A stretch of 64,000 bases of DNA from CAWDMC01 sp963803295 (GTDB lineage Bacteria > Acidobacteriota > Terriglobia > UBA7540). Below the pieces are notes generated by a model. That model was not told the origin of the DNA. It made no database searches and worked only from the letters and a program-made list of their open reading frames with translations. Position 1 is the first letter of the stretch. Each line of letters starts with the position of its first letter. The position numbers and the translations under genes are program-made. This document shows, piece by piece, positions 56,247 through 64,000 of this stretch. The stretch lies in assembly GCA_963803295.1 (NCBI GenBank), contig CAWDMC010000017.1:1-64000 (forward strand), written 5' to 3'.

Positions 56247-56450
56247 GGGATGCAGGTGAGTGTGCGTTTGAGTGGCTTAATCGTAGTACCTCTCAAAGAT
56301 ATGCTCCAAGCGCGCAGTTGAAGTACTCAATAGCGGCGGTTCCGATTCGCATCATCTACAACCAGCTCGAAAGCTGTTCGAATCGTTCGCGTCTTGCACG
56401 GCGCGCGGGCTTACCGGGCTCCTTGTAGAAGAATCTAAGGGAAGGGAAAT

Positions 56451-56972
56451 ATGGCTAAGCCGAAACAGGAATCTACGGAGCATCCACTCGTTGCCGTGAT
56501 TATGGGCTCGAAGTCCGACTGGGACACCATGATCCACGCCGTCGAGACGCTGGACGAGCTTGGCATTCCTTCGGAGGTGCGCGTACTCTCGGCGCACCGG
56601 ACGCCCGACGCCCTCTTTGAGTACGTCGCTGCCGCGGAGGGCCGTGGAATCGAGGCGATTATCGCCGCCGCAGGCGGTGCCGCACATTTGGCCGGAGTCA
56701 CCGCGGCCAAGACTCTACTGCCCGTACTGGGCGTGCCCATGCAGTCGAAAGCACTCAATGGGCTCGATTCGCTGCTCTCGACCGTGCAGATGCCGGCCGG
56801 GATTCCCGTGGCCACCTTCGCCATCGGCAAGGCGGGCGCGGCGAATGCAGCCCTTTTTGCCGCCCAGATTTTAGCCGCCAGGCACCCTGCTTATCGCGAT
56901 GCGCTCGCCCGATACCGGGAAGCGCGGGCTCGAGCGATCCTCGAAAATCCCGATCCTCGGCAGGGAACATAG
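56451..56972 (+). CDS. purE: N5-carboxyaminoimidazole ribonucleotide mutase
   Basis: Purine-pathway enzyme converting N5-CAIR to CAIR. MGSKSDWDTMIHAVETLDELG and EVRVLSAHRTPD are the classic PurE motifs, followed by AAGGAAHLAGVTAAKT and GLDSLLSTVQMPAGIPVATFAIGKAGAANA. Full size at 173 aa. purK is not adjacent. A 200-bp gap before it contains no recognised gene. Confidence 0.95.
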   Translation: MAKPKQESTEHPLVAVIMGSKSDWDTMIHAVETLDELGIPSEVRVLSAHRTPDALFEYVAAAEGRGIEAIIAAAGGAAHLAGVTAAKTLLPVLGVPMQSKALNGLDSLLSTVQMPAGIPVATFAIGKAGAANAALFAAQILAARHPAYRDALARYREARARAILENPDPRQGT

Positions 56973-56977
56973 AACAG

Positions 56978-59821
56978 TTAGAAGTGAAACCCCACTTCAA
57001 CCGAAAGGGTTCGGGGAGTCACGTAATGGGTTCCACTGAATGTCGACAGGAAATTATAGAGCGCCGCCTTATTCGTCAAGTTTATCGCTGACAAGCGGAT
57101 GCTCCACTTGTACTTGTCCCCGTTGAAGAGGTTGTCTTGACCCACCGAGAGGTCGAAGAGATGGCGGGGCGCGATGCGAGGCGGGTTGTGATCGTCATCT
57201 TGGGTGCCGGGCGCAGGGACTTTTACGAGGTTAGACCCATACTGTCCTGCAGGGCATAGGCCGTCCGGGCTAATCGGCATATACGGGGTGGCAAACACGC
57301 TGCCGCAGTGAAGTCCCGCCTGGAACTGTTGATCCGGGGTTATCTCCGACACGTCCACCGCCGTGTCAGTTCCATTCGGTCCGTTGCCGCAATTACCTCC
57401 AGCGCAAGGCACCGGCCCAGCAACCAGACCGCTGTCGTAGCGCCAGTTGAAGCCCACCCAGGGTCCACGCTTCCAGGGTTGGTATTGCACGTGAGTCGTC
57501 TGATTAAACCGCTCGTCGTGGTCGATGCGGAACACGCCGCTTCCTCCCTGCCCGGCTGGAGTAACGCCGATTCCGCTGACCTGCGGTTGGAAGAATCGCG
57601 CCGCCACGCTGGACATCACTACAAACGCCGTCAAGCCGTGGAAGTTCGGAACACTGGCGCGGATGGCAAAGCCAGGGATTTTCGAGTGATCCCACACGAT
57701 GGGAAAGGTGATGGGGGTGGCGCCCAACACGCTGAAGTCGTAGGCCCCGTGCGTGTATTTCCAAATGTATTCGCCGTCCACCACCAGGTACCGTCCGAAA
57801 GCCTGCTCGAGACCCGCGTGGTACTCGTTGCGTGTGCCGGGACTCAGCGGGACCGTCAGGCAAGGATAGCCCTGGGTGATCGACATGAGCGCATTGATCA
57901 CAGGGTAATTGCATCCATTGCTGGCCAGGACCAGGTTCTCGTTGAACGGCGTCTCGAGGGCGCGAGCATACGAAAACCGCAGCACGGTGTTCGTTCGCTT
58001 GATGTTGTAGGAGACGCCGAGGCGGGGCTCCGCCTCTCTGAAGGTGGTGATGCCATTGTACAGATCGCCCCGAATTCCCAGGTTAAACGTCCAATTGTTC
58101 TTCCTAATGTTGTCCTGGATAAACAGGGCGATCTCTTTAATATCGGAATGCCCGTGGAAGGGGTATAGCCCGCTGGTCGAAGTGGGGCAGCCGTCCGAGC
58201 CCGGCAGGGGCACCGTTCGGGTCAGGTCGTAACAGCCGAGCAGCGGCACAAAGTCCGGATTCGCCTGCAGCGGCGCCGCGCAGTTTGCCGGATCAGTCAG
58301 CCCCGGAATTGTATTCGGGCTGCCGTCGGCATTCGAACAAACGGCGTTAAGGGTCGGATCGACGATCCCAAAGCTATCGTTCTCCGTCAGAAAGGTGTGC
58401 TCGAGCATCACCCCAGCTTTCAAGTCGTGAATGCCCTTCACGTAGGCCACGTCTGCGTGCCCGCCGGTACTCGTGAGCCGGCGCCTCTGGCCGATCGTCT
58501 GAAGCTGAAGATCGGGCGTTAGGTCGGCGAAGGGATTACCGCTGGGGTAGTAGTTGTAGCGATCTTGCCGGACAAAGCCGCCCAGCGTGAACACAACATG
58601 GGTGTCGATTAAGCGGGTCCAAGTGGGTGCAATGTTAAACGTTTTGATCTGCGAACGCTGGTCGGTAGGGCCTACAGGAAGGCCGTTCGGTCCAAGGCCT
58701 CCGCTGTCGACCACGAGCCCGGACCATGCGCCGGCGTTTTGAGCGTCGAACGGGTTGGGAGTCTGGAACCAGGACCGGGTAAACTGCAAGTTCACATTCA
58801 CCGTGTCGGCCTGGGAGGGCTTGAAGTCGACGCGGTCGAAGAGGTTCTGCTGATTGCCCTTGGCGTGCATGACGGTGAACTCCGGCGGGTCGAGAAACCG
58901 GCTGGTGTTCAAACCGTTGGCGGAAACGAAGTTGCCCCACGACTTTCCTCCGTAACCGAAGTCGAATCCCGCGTTCGTCGTCCCAAACGTCCCGTAAGAT
59001 GCAGTCACGTCGCCATGCGGCTGACTCTCCCCAAGGCCTGAACGCGTAGTTGCGACGATGACCAGACTGGTTTTGTCGCCATACTCCGCAGGAGGAGCGC
59101 CCTGGATCACCTCCATCGACTGCACGGCATCTATCGGAAGTTGATTGGAGAAGACTTTGCTTTGCTGATCGGTGATCGGCTGGCCGTCGACCGAGAACGA
59201 GTTTTCCGCGTGATCACCCATTCCGTGGAAGAGGCCATTGGAATCTGCTGCGATACCCGGCGCGGCCAGCGTCACCAGGGAACTCAGCGATGAAGATTGG
59301 CTTTCCAGGGGAAGCTTGTCAAACAACGCCCGGTCCACGTCCGTATGCGTCGTGGGATCAAGCTCGATCAGATCTCCGGCTTCGCTGGTGACGGTCACCG
59401 TGGTCTTCCCGCCGGCCAATTGCATGGCGATATTTAAGCTAACGGGAACCGCCGAGTTGACCTGAACATCCTGCGTGAACTCGGCAAATCCGGTCGCGGT
59501 GACCGTCAGGTGATAGGGGTTAAAGGGTACGTTGCCGAAGCTGAAGGCACCCGCGCTGTCGGTCGTGGCAGTGCGTGTAAAACCGCTCACAGGATTGTAG
59601 ATGGTGACGGTCGCGCCTGCGACGGATGCGTGGGAGGGGTCAGTTACCGTACCGGTGAGTCCGCCCGCGCGGCCGAGGGTCTGAGCCGCTGCAACCCCAG
59701 GATGGGCCAGTAGGTAAAAGCAAAGAGCCTGAGCGAACCATAAGAGCTGGCGCGGCCGGGCGCGGCCAGGACGGTTTGGGCGAGGTGAGCGCGACGAGCT
59801 TGCGAATGCAGTAGGGTCCAT
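56978..59821 (-). CDS. Oar-like TonB-dependent receptor with CarboxypepD_reg domain
   Basis: 947-aa outer-membrane protein of the acidobacterial Oar/Cna-like class. A signal peptide (LLWFAQALCFYLLAHPGVAAAQ), then a carboxypeptidase-regulatory unit (TGTVTDPSHASVAGATVTIYNPVSG ... FNPYHLTVTATGFAEF), a plug (SVDGQPITDQQSKVFSNQLPIDAVQSMEVIQGAPPAEYGD), and a large beta-barrel ending in VEVGFHF. GGAG precedes ATG 59821. Likely imports large substrates such as polysaccharide fragments; ligand unknown. Confidence 0.92.
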   Translation of the reverse strand: MDPTAFASSSRSPRPNRPGRARPRQLLWFAQALCFYLLAHPGVAAAQTLGRAGGLTGTVTDPSHASVAGATVTIYNPVSGFTRTATTDSAGAFSFGNVPFNPYHLTVTATGFAEFTQDVQVNSAVPVSLNIAMQLAGGKTTVTVTSEAGDLIELDPTTHTDVDRALFDKLPLESQSSSLSSLVTLAAPGIAADSNGLFHGMGDHAENSFSVDGQPITDQQSKVFSNQLPIDAVQSMEVIQGAPPAEYGDKTSLVIVATTRSGLGESQPHGDVTASYGTFGTTNAGFDFGYGGKSWGNFVSANGLNTSRFLDPPEFTVMHAKGNQQNLFDRVDFKPSQADTVNVNLQFTRSWFQTPNPFDAQNAGAWSGLVVDSGGLGPNGLPVGPTDQRSQIKTFNIAPTWTRLIDTHVVFTLGGFVRQDRYNYYPSGNPFADLTPDLQLQTIGQRRRLTSTGGHADVAYVKGIHDLKAGVMLEHTFLTENDSFGIVDPTLNAVCSNADGSPNTIPGLTDPANCAAPLQANPDFVPLLGCYDLTRTVPLPGSDGCPTSTSGLYPFHGHSDIKEIALFIQDNIRKNNWTFNLGIRGDLYNGITTFREAEPRLGVSYNIKRTNTVLRFSYARALETPFNENLVLASNGCNYPVINALMSITQGYPCLTVPLSPGTRNEYHAGLEQAFGRYLVVDGEYIWKYTHGAYDFSVLGATPITFPIVWDHSKIPGFAIRASVPNFHGLTAFVVMSSVAARFFQPQVSGIGVTPAGQGGSGVFRIDHDERFNQTTHVQYQPWKRGPWVGFNWRYDSGLVAGPVPCAGGNCGNGPNGTDTAVDVSEITPDQQFQAGLHCGSVFATPYMPISPDGLCPAGQYGSNLVKVPAPGTQDDDHNPPRIAPRHLFDLSVGQDNLFNGDKYKWSIRLSAINLTNKAALYNFLSTFSGTHYVTPRTLSVEVGFHF

Positions 59822-60637
59822 GAATTCTCCTTGGTGGCAAAGTTTGCTGGTCCGCCTGTCTCGGCGGCGTTGGTAGAGGCGGCTTGAGGGCCTCGCGGAC
59901 TAGCGGCCCGACTTGAGCCTTCAGGAACTACAACGGTGGGCTCATTCGAAACCGTGGCCAGCCAGACACCTAGGCCAGTTCAGCAGATTGCCAGAAAGGA
60001 AAAGGAGGATCGCGACCGGCGAGACTGAGGTGAGAGATAAGGGAATGGTCAAGCGTGCCTGCAACGACGAGGCGCGGAGCGCGAGGCGCCCGGAAGTACA
60101 CCACACTGACGGTGGTTGGGTGCACCGCCGTGTGACGTGCGATGCGGCAGGCAAGGCAGACCGGGTTCGAATCGGGTGGCGTAACCTGCCAGGAAAGCTG
60201 GTGGGAACTTTGATCTGCGCCGGCGAAGTCATCGCCCGCGTCAAGGTGATGGTGAAGCTGCAGGATGAAGAAGAGATGAACCTGCAGGAGCGCGGCGAGC
60301 CATGTGGTGGCAAGATGCAGCTTGCGGCTCCGGGATTGGGTTCTATCACTCAAGACTACCTGCCTAAGGCAACATCGTCGATCACCAGCACTATCATGCA
60401 CGATCCATCCATTCAGTATAAGCCGAATACAGACGTTGGAGAATCCAAAGATCCTGGAGACCCAAGCTGAGGTTCACTGAAGCTTGCGAATCCAGTTGCG
60501 TAACTCTTGCAGCCATTGCGTGCGCCTTAGCGATGCACTACGTTCAACGATGAAACGGGAATGCCCACCCTCAAAGCCCGCACTTACTGGAGCAAACGGA
60601 GTGCCGGCGTCAGTTCGCTACCTGAGGGGATCTAGTC
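59822..60637. other. Long intergenic region, coding potential unclear
   Basis: 816 bases upstream of the TonB receptor. Overlapping open frames exist on both strands for ~450 bases, the longest being 59913-60470 on the plus strand, none with a recognised domain or ribosome-binding site. A GGTTCGAATC at 60174-60183 looks like a T loop but its flanks do not pair. It must hold the receptor's promoter. Confidence 0.4.
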
Positions 60638-61204
60638 TTAGGCGTTAACGACTTCGGTATCCATGAAGTAGTAGCAGATCATGTGGCAGACGATCATGTG
60701 GGCATCTTCGATGCGGCCCATGTGGGGCACCGGCACCTGAATATTGAGCTCCGCCAGCGGACCGAGTTTGCCGCCGTTGCGTCCCGTCAGGGCGATAGTC
60801 CGGCATCCGACGGTGTTAGCGTACTCGATGGCGCGCAGCACGTTGGGCGAATTTCCCGAGCCGCTGATTCCCATGAACAGGTCGCCAGGTTCGGCGAAGT
60901 TCTTCAGTTGCTCGACGAACACGCATTCGTAGCTCACGTCGTTGGCGTAGGCGGTGAGGGTGGGGAGTTGATCCGTAAAGGCCATGATGCGGAACCTTGA
61001 GTCCCGGTTGAAGCTCGCACCCTTCACCATATCGCAGGCAAAGTGCGAAGCCGTGGAAGCGCTCCCGCCGTTGCCGCATACAAAAATCCGACGCTGGTTG
61101 GCGCGCGCGTCCTTAAAAAGCTCGATGGCCCTGTCGACCTTTTCCAGATCAATGCTATCGATGGTTTCGAGAAGATGGGTTCTATAATCTGTCGTAAAAT
61201 TCAT
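60638..61204 (-). CDS. GmhA-like SIS phosphosugar isomerase
   Basis: 188 aa. CGNGGSASTASHFACDMVKG, FMGISGSGNSPNVLRAIEYA and ALTGRNGGKLGPLAELN match the sedoheptulose-7-phosphate isomerase/D-glycero-heptose branch of SIS proteins, with the Zn/phosphate site region IEDAHMIVCHMICYY. The ATG overlaps the end of the ROK gene by four bases (ATGA), so the two are coupled, the ROK gene first. Substrate could be a heptose or an amino-sugar phosphate. Confidence 0.85.
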   Translation of the reverse strand: MNFTTDYRTHLLETIDSIDLEKVDRAIELFKDARANQRRIFVCGNGGSASTASHFACDMVKGASFNRDSRFRIMAFTDQLPTLTAYANDVSYECVFVEQLKNFAEPGDLFMGISGSGNSPNVLRAIEYANTVGCRTIALTGRNGGKLGPLAELNIQVPVPHMGRIEDAHMIVCHMICYYFMDTEVVNA

Positions 61205-62052
61205 AGTTTTTTCGCTAGTTCGAGCGCTCCATAAAGTACGCTATCGTCGCCGAGGGCCGCGGGCACCACGTCGATACGCGCGCCGGACCAGGAGGTGATC
61301 CGCTGGCGCAATTCCGTCCGCAGGGGTCCGAACAACTTCTCGCCGGCCTTGGGGATGCCGCCCCCGATCACGATGCGTGCCGGGTTCAATATCATGATAC
61401 ACGCCTTAAGACCGAGAGCAAGATCAATCACGTAGCGGCGGACGAAGTCGGGGTCCTCAATTAGCTCCTTGGCGGTCTTGCCGTAATCGTGTTCGAGCCA
61501 TAAGCCGGAGCACATGCGCTCGAAACAGCCGTTAGCGCCGCACAGACACTCGGGTCCGTCAGGACGGATGGTCATGTGGCCCAGTTCGCCGCCATAGGAA
61601 TCGGCGCCTCGCCAGATCCTGCCGTCTTCGTAAATGCCGCCGCCGATGCCGGTGGAGAGTGTCATGTAGAAGAGGGGGGAACAGCCTCTACCTGCGCCAT
61701 GAAGAGCTTCGCCGAGCGCGCCGACGTTGGCGTCGTTGTCCATAATGGTGGGAATGCCGAGCAGTTCTTTCAGATACGACGTCAGGCGGAAGTCGCGCCA
61801 GCCGCCCACGTGCGTGGAGAGGGCGATACGCTGCTCGGCGAAAATCACCGGACCGCCGAAGCCGACACCGCAGCGTCCGAGTTGTATCTCGCCCTGCCAC
61901 TGGTGAGCCAGTTCGCTGATCTGCTGCAGCATCCAGTCTTTGCCACCTTCCTTGTCGGTGGCGCGAGACTCCCGGCGAATCATGCGATCCTGCCCGTCGA
62001 AGATGGCCATGGAGAATTTCGTGCCGCCGATGTCGATCGCCAGCGTATTCAT
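61201..62052 (-). CDS. ROK-family sugar kinase
   Basis: 283 aa. IDIGGTKFSMAIFDGQ, VGFGGPVIFAEQ, DNDANVGALGEALHG (catalytic Asp), LSTGIGGGIYEDG and the zinc motif region GHMTIRPDGPECLCGANGCFER mark a ROK kinase, not a ROK repressor (no winged-helix lead). GGAGG precedes ATG 62052. It is the first gene of the pair with the GmhA-like isomerase. Likely glucose, mannose, or an N-acyl amino sugar, or possibly heptose related. Confidence 0.88.
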   Translation of the reverse strand: MNTLAIDIGGTKFSMAIFDGQDRMIRRESRATDKEGGKDWMLQQISELAHQWQGEIQLGRCGVGFGGPVIFAEQRIALSTHVGGWRDFRLTSYLKELLGIPTIMDNDANVGALGEALHGAGRGCSPLFYMTLSTGIGGGIYEDGRIWRGADSYGGELGHMTIRPDGPECLCGANGCFERMCSGLWLEHDYGKTAKELIEDPDFVRRYVIDLALGLKACIMILNPARIVIGGGIPKAGEKLFGPLRTELRQRITSWSGARIDVVPAALGDDSVLYGALELAKKL

Positions 62053-62366
62053 TTTGGGTAGCTGTCCTCCAGGTCGGCCTTGGGCAACAGGATATCGGGC
62101 CTTCGGGTGCTTGGCGCCGAGTCGCCTACTATACTCGAAACTGCCGAGAACGGAAAGGCCAGGGAGCGGAGGTTTAAGTCCTTAGAATTGCATCTTCGGT
62201 GAAGCCGCTGTATCCTTAATTTACCCGATAGACTTTCGAAACCGCGGCAGAGTGGAGATAGTGCTAGGTTCCCGAGCCGCAAGGAGACTTTCGGAGCGCA
62301 CCCCGCCTGCGACGCCGTCAGGTAATCTGCGCCATCCCGCAATCCTACAGCAGGGAGTTGCCAAGC
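62053..62366. other. Divergent intergenic region, no gene recognised
   Basis: 314 bases between the ROK operon and the sensor gene. No complete tRNA or riboswitch fold seen, and no confident promoter hexamers. Confidence 0.4.
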
Positions 62367-64000
62367 ATGAAGGGTCCCATTCCTGCCAACGAAGCGGAGC
62401 GGCTGGCGGCGTTGCGTCGATACCGCATCCTCGACACGCTTCCTGAACAGGACTTCAATGATCTGACCTCATTGGCTGCGCGCATCTGCGAAACGCCCAC
62501 GGCGTCGGTTACCTTGGTCGATGCCGAGCGCCAGTGGTTCAAAGCGAAAGTCGGCATGGAAGCAACGGAGACTCCCCGCGATCTCGCCTTTTGCGCGCAT
62601 GCTATCTTGCAATCAGATCTGCTGATAGTACCGGATGCCTCTGCCGACGCGCGCTTTTCGACCAACCCTTTGGTAACGGGTCCACCTCACATCCGCTTTT
62701 ACGCCGGAGCCCCCTTGATCACACCGGATGGATATGCCCTGGGGACGCTGTGTGTGATTGATGTAGTGCCGCACGACCTGACAGCGGGGCAGGCCAACGC
62801 GCTCCAGGCACTGGGTCGCCAGGTGGTAGCCCAACTGGAGCTGCGAAGGGCGCGGGCCGATCAGGAATCTGAGTTACAGAAAACCGAGGAACGATGGCGG
62901 GCCGTTTTTGACAAATCGGCGATCGGCGTCGCCTTGACGGACGACAAAGGCCGCTTCCTCGCCGTGAATTCTGCTTACGAGAAAATGCTGGGCTATACCG
63001 AGGAAGAGCTGCGGAAGCTCTCGTTTTGGGATGTTACTCCGGAGGAATTCCGACCAGCCAACCGGACGCTCGCGGGCGAGATGTGGACGGGAAACCGCCA
63101 ACAGTATGAGCTCGAAAAGCCGTATCGACGCAAGGATGGAAGTCTGATTTGGGTGAGACTCCACGCCTCTCTTGTATCGGGCACGGGTAGTATGCCACTA
63201 CTTGGCCTGGCGCTCTGCGAAGATATCACGGAGCGCAAGCGAGCCGAAGAGGCACTGCGCAAGAGTGAGGGATGGAGTCGTACTCTGCTCGAGATCAACA
63301 ACGCCATAATTACGAATCTCTCGGAAGAAGCCCTGCTGCGCTCGGTCGCCGAGGCGCTGCATCGAGTGGTGCGGTTTGAGCGCGCGGCTATGACGCTTTA
63401 CCAGCCTGACAAGGATGTCTTTCGATTTGTGGCCATTGAGGGTAGTTCCTCCTCCGATTACTTCCGGCCTGGTCTTGAGATCAATCCGCAGGAAAGCAGT
63501 GTCGGATGGGTGTTTCATCATCACCGGCACATTCTCCGGCGCGACCTCAACCAGGAGCAGCAGTACACGAACGAGCGGCGCCTCGCGCAGGAGGGCATGC
63601 GATCTCATTGCGTAGTCCCGCTGATTGTACGCGGAAGGAGTATCGGCACCCTCAACGTGGCCAGCAGTGCACCCGACCAGTACTCCGAGGAAGTGGCAAT
63701 ATTTTTGCAAGAAGTCGCTAATCAGGTTGCGCTGGCTGTCGAGAACATGAGATCGTACGAGGAAATCGCATCCTTGAATACAAGGGTCGCTCTGACGGCC
63801 GACCGCCTTAGGATCCTCCTACAGATCAATAACGCCCTGATCATGAATCTGTCCGAGGAAACGCTCCTGCGTGCTGTTGCCGAGGCAATTCGCCGGGTGG
63901 TACCCTTCGACGGAACTGCCCTGACGCTGTATCTTCCGGAAAAAGATGCATTTCGATACTTGGCTGCCGCTAGCCGCTTCACTTCAGATTATTTCCGGGC
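62367..64000 (+). CDS. PAS/GAF multi-domain signalling protein, 3' end outside window
   Basis: Open from ATG 62367 to the window end (544 codons). Order: GAF-like domain (~10-155, ILDTLPEQDFNDLTSLAARI, YALGTLCVIDV), PAS (~170-295, WRAVFDKSAIGVALTDDKG, VTPEEFRPANRTL, DITERKRAEEAL), a second GAF (~305-465, LLEINNAIITNLSEEALLRSV, GTLNVASSAP) and a third starting ~485 (LLQINNALIMNLSEETLLRAV). The two GAF units are close copies. Such proteins often end in a sigma-54 activator AAA+ unit (FhlA-like) or a histidine kinase; the missing end must decide. GGGAG is upstream. Confidence 0.85.
   Translation, partial: MKGPIPANEAERLAALRRYRILDTLPEQDFNDLTSLAARICETPTASVTLVDAERQWFKAKVGMEATETPRDLAFCAHAILQSDLLIVPDASADARFSTNPLVTGPPHIRFYAGAPLITPDGYALGTLCVIDVVPHDLTAGQANALQALGRQVVAQLELRRARADQESELQKTEERWRAVFDKSAIGVALTDDKGRFLAVNSAYEKMLGYTEEELRKLSFWDVTPEEFRPANRTLAGEMWTGNRQQYELEKPYRRKDGSLIWVRLHASLVSGTGSMPLLGLALCEDITERKRAEEALRKSEGWSRTLLEINNAIITNLSEEALLRSVAEALHRVVRFERAAMTLYQPDKDVFRFVAIEGSSSSDYFRPGLEINPQESSVGWVFHHHRHILRRDLNQEQQYTNERRLAQEGMRSHCVVPLIVRGRSIGTLNVASSAPDQYSEEVAIFLQEVANQVALAVENMRSYEEIASLNTRVALTADRLRILLQINNALIMNLSEETLLRAVAEAIRRVVPFDGTALTLYLPEKDAFRYLAAASRFTSDYFR

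Noticed and set aside
60160..60190. GGTTCGAATC resembling a tRNA T loop
   Set aside because: The bases either side (CCGGG and GGGTG) do not pair and no D arm or anticodon stem lies within the right distance.
59913..60470. 185-codon plus-strand open frame before the TonB receptor
   Set aside because: No ribosome-binding site, charged low-complexity translation, and equally long frames on the opposite strand.
1..64000. CRISPR array, prophage or insertion sequence
   Set aside because: No evenly spaced repeats, no integrase/terminase/portal genes, and no transposase or paired terminal repeats are seen.

Overview
The window looks like a chromosomal segment from a member of the Acidobacteriota. 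This is inferred from gene content and not from a marker tree. The pointers are a PadR regulator overlapping a large two-FtsX permease of the acidobacterial orphan-permease (ADOP) type, an Oar-like TonB-dependent receptor with an N-terminal carboxypeptidase-regulatory domain, a secreted VWFA-type protein, a TPR-CHAT lipoprotein, a Tat-exported gluconate-dehydrogenase-subunit-3/GMC pair, and a DUF6677-like membrane protein. Most of the DNA is ordinary chromosome with short operons on both strands. I see no prophage, insertion sequence, CRISPR array, rRNA or complete tRNA.

Layout. 1-27: 5' end of a tRNA-Glu-like gene cut by the window edge. 0.4-3.3 kb: two small unknown genes and a GH36 alpha-galactosidase with one frameshift. 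3.5-4.2 kb: a decayed TIR-domain gene. 4.8-13.4 kb: DinB-like protein, SpoIIE/RsbU-type phosphatase, a badly frameshifted SAM hydroxide adenosyltransferase, M20 peptidase, cysteine desulfurase with a GNAT gene, and a frameshifted penicillin-acylase-family hydrolase. 13.5-17.1 kb: DUF4337 protein and a BtuFCD-type importer. 17.4-23.7 kb: gatB, TPR-CHAT lipoprotein, secreted phosphodiesterase and a divergent CPBP protease. 23.7-28.5 kb: frameshifted AmmeMemoRadiSam radical SAM enzyme, epimerase, M50-CBS protease and PhzF. 28.7-32.6 kb: same-strand run of SIS isomerase, SDR, an RpiB-like isomerase and glyA. 32.7-39.7 kb: VWA protein, PadR plus frameshifted ADOP permease, and the Gluc-DH-III/GMC pair. 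40.2-42.4 kb: GH172-type (DUF2961) hydrolase fused to HEAT repeats. 43.0-50.2 kb: recN, miaB, bifunctional nuclease, parA/parB, GGCT-like protein and a YpdA-like reductase. 50.2-52.0 kb: a TonB-like remnant and an unrecognised lipoprotein/helical-protein pair. 52.0-56.9 kb: DinB, AlkA-like glycosylase, two membrane proteins, long-form isocitrate dehydrogenase and purE. 57.0-62.1 kb: TonB receptor and an overlapping ROK kinase/GmhA operon. 62.4 kb to the end: a PAS/GAF signalling protein that runs off the window.

Two patterns cut across the window. First, six otherwise recognisable genes carry frame disruptions (GH36, TIR, SAM hydroxide adenosyltransferase, penicillin acylase, AmmeMemoRadiSam, ADOP). 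Six of the eight shifts I can place read as one extra base, so residual sequencing or assembly error has to be weighed against true decay. Second, gene borders hold several palindromes with a GTAG (or near-GTAG) foot, the layout expected of REP elements mobilised by a RAYT transposase. No RAYT gene is visible here.

The best candidates for something undescribed are the lipoprotein/helical pair (50586-51993), the RpiB-like isomerase with Asp at the catalytic-Cys position beside SIS and SDR genes, the GH172-HEAT fusion, and the ROK-GmhA two-gene operon. None is obviously a new defence or mobile system.
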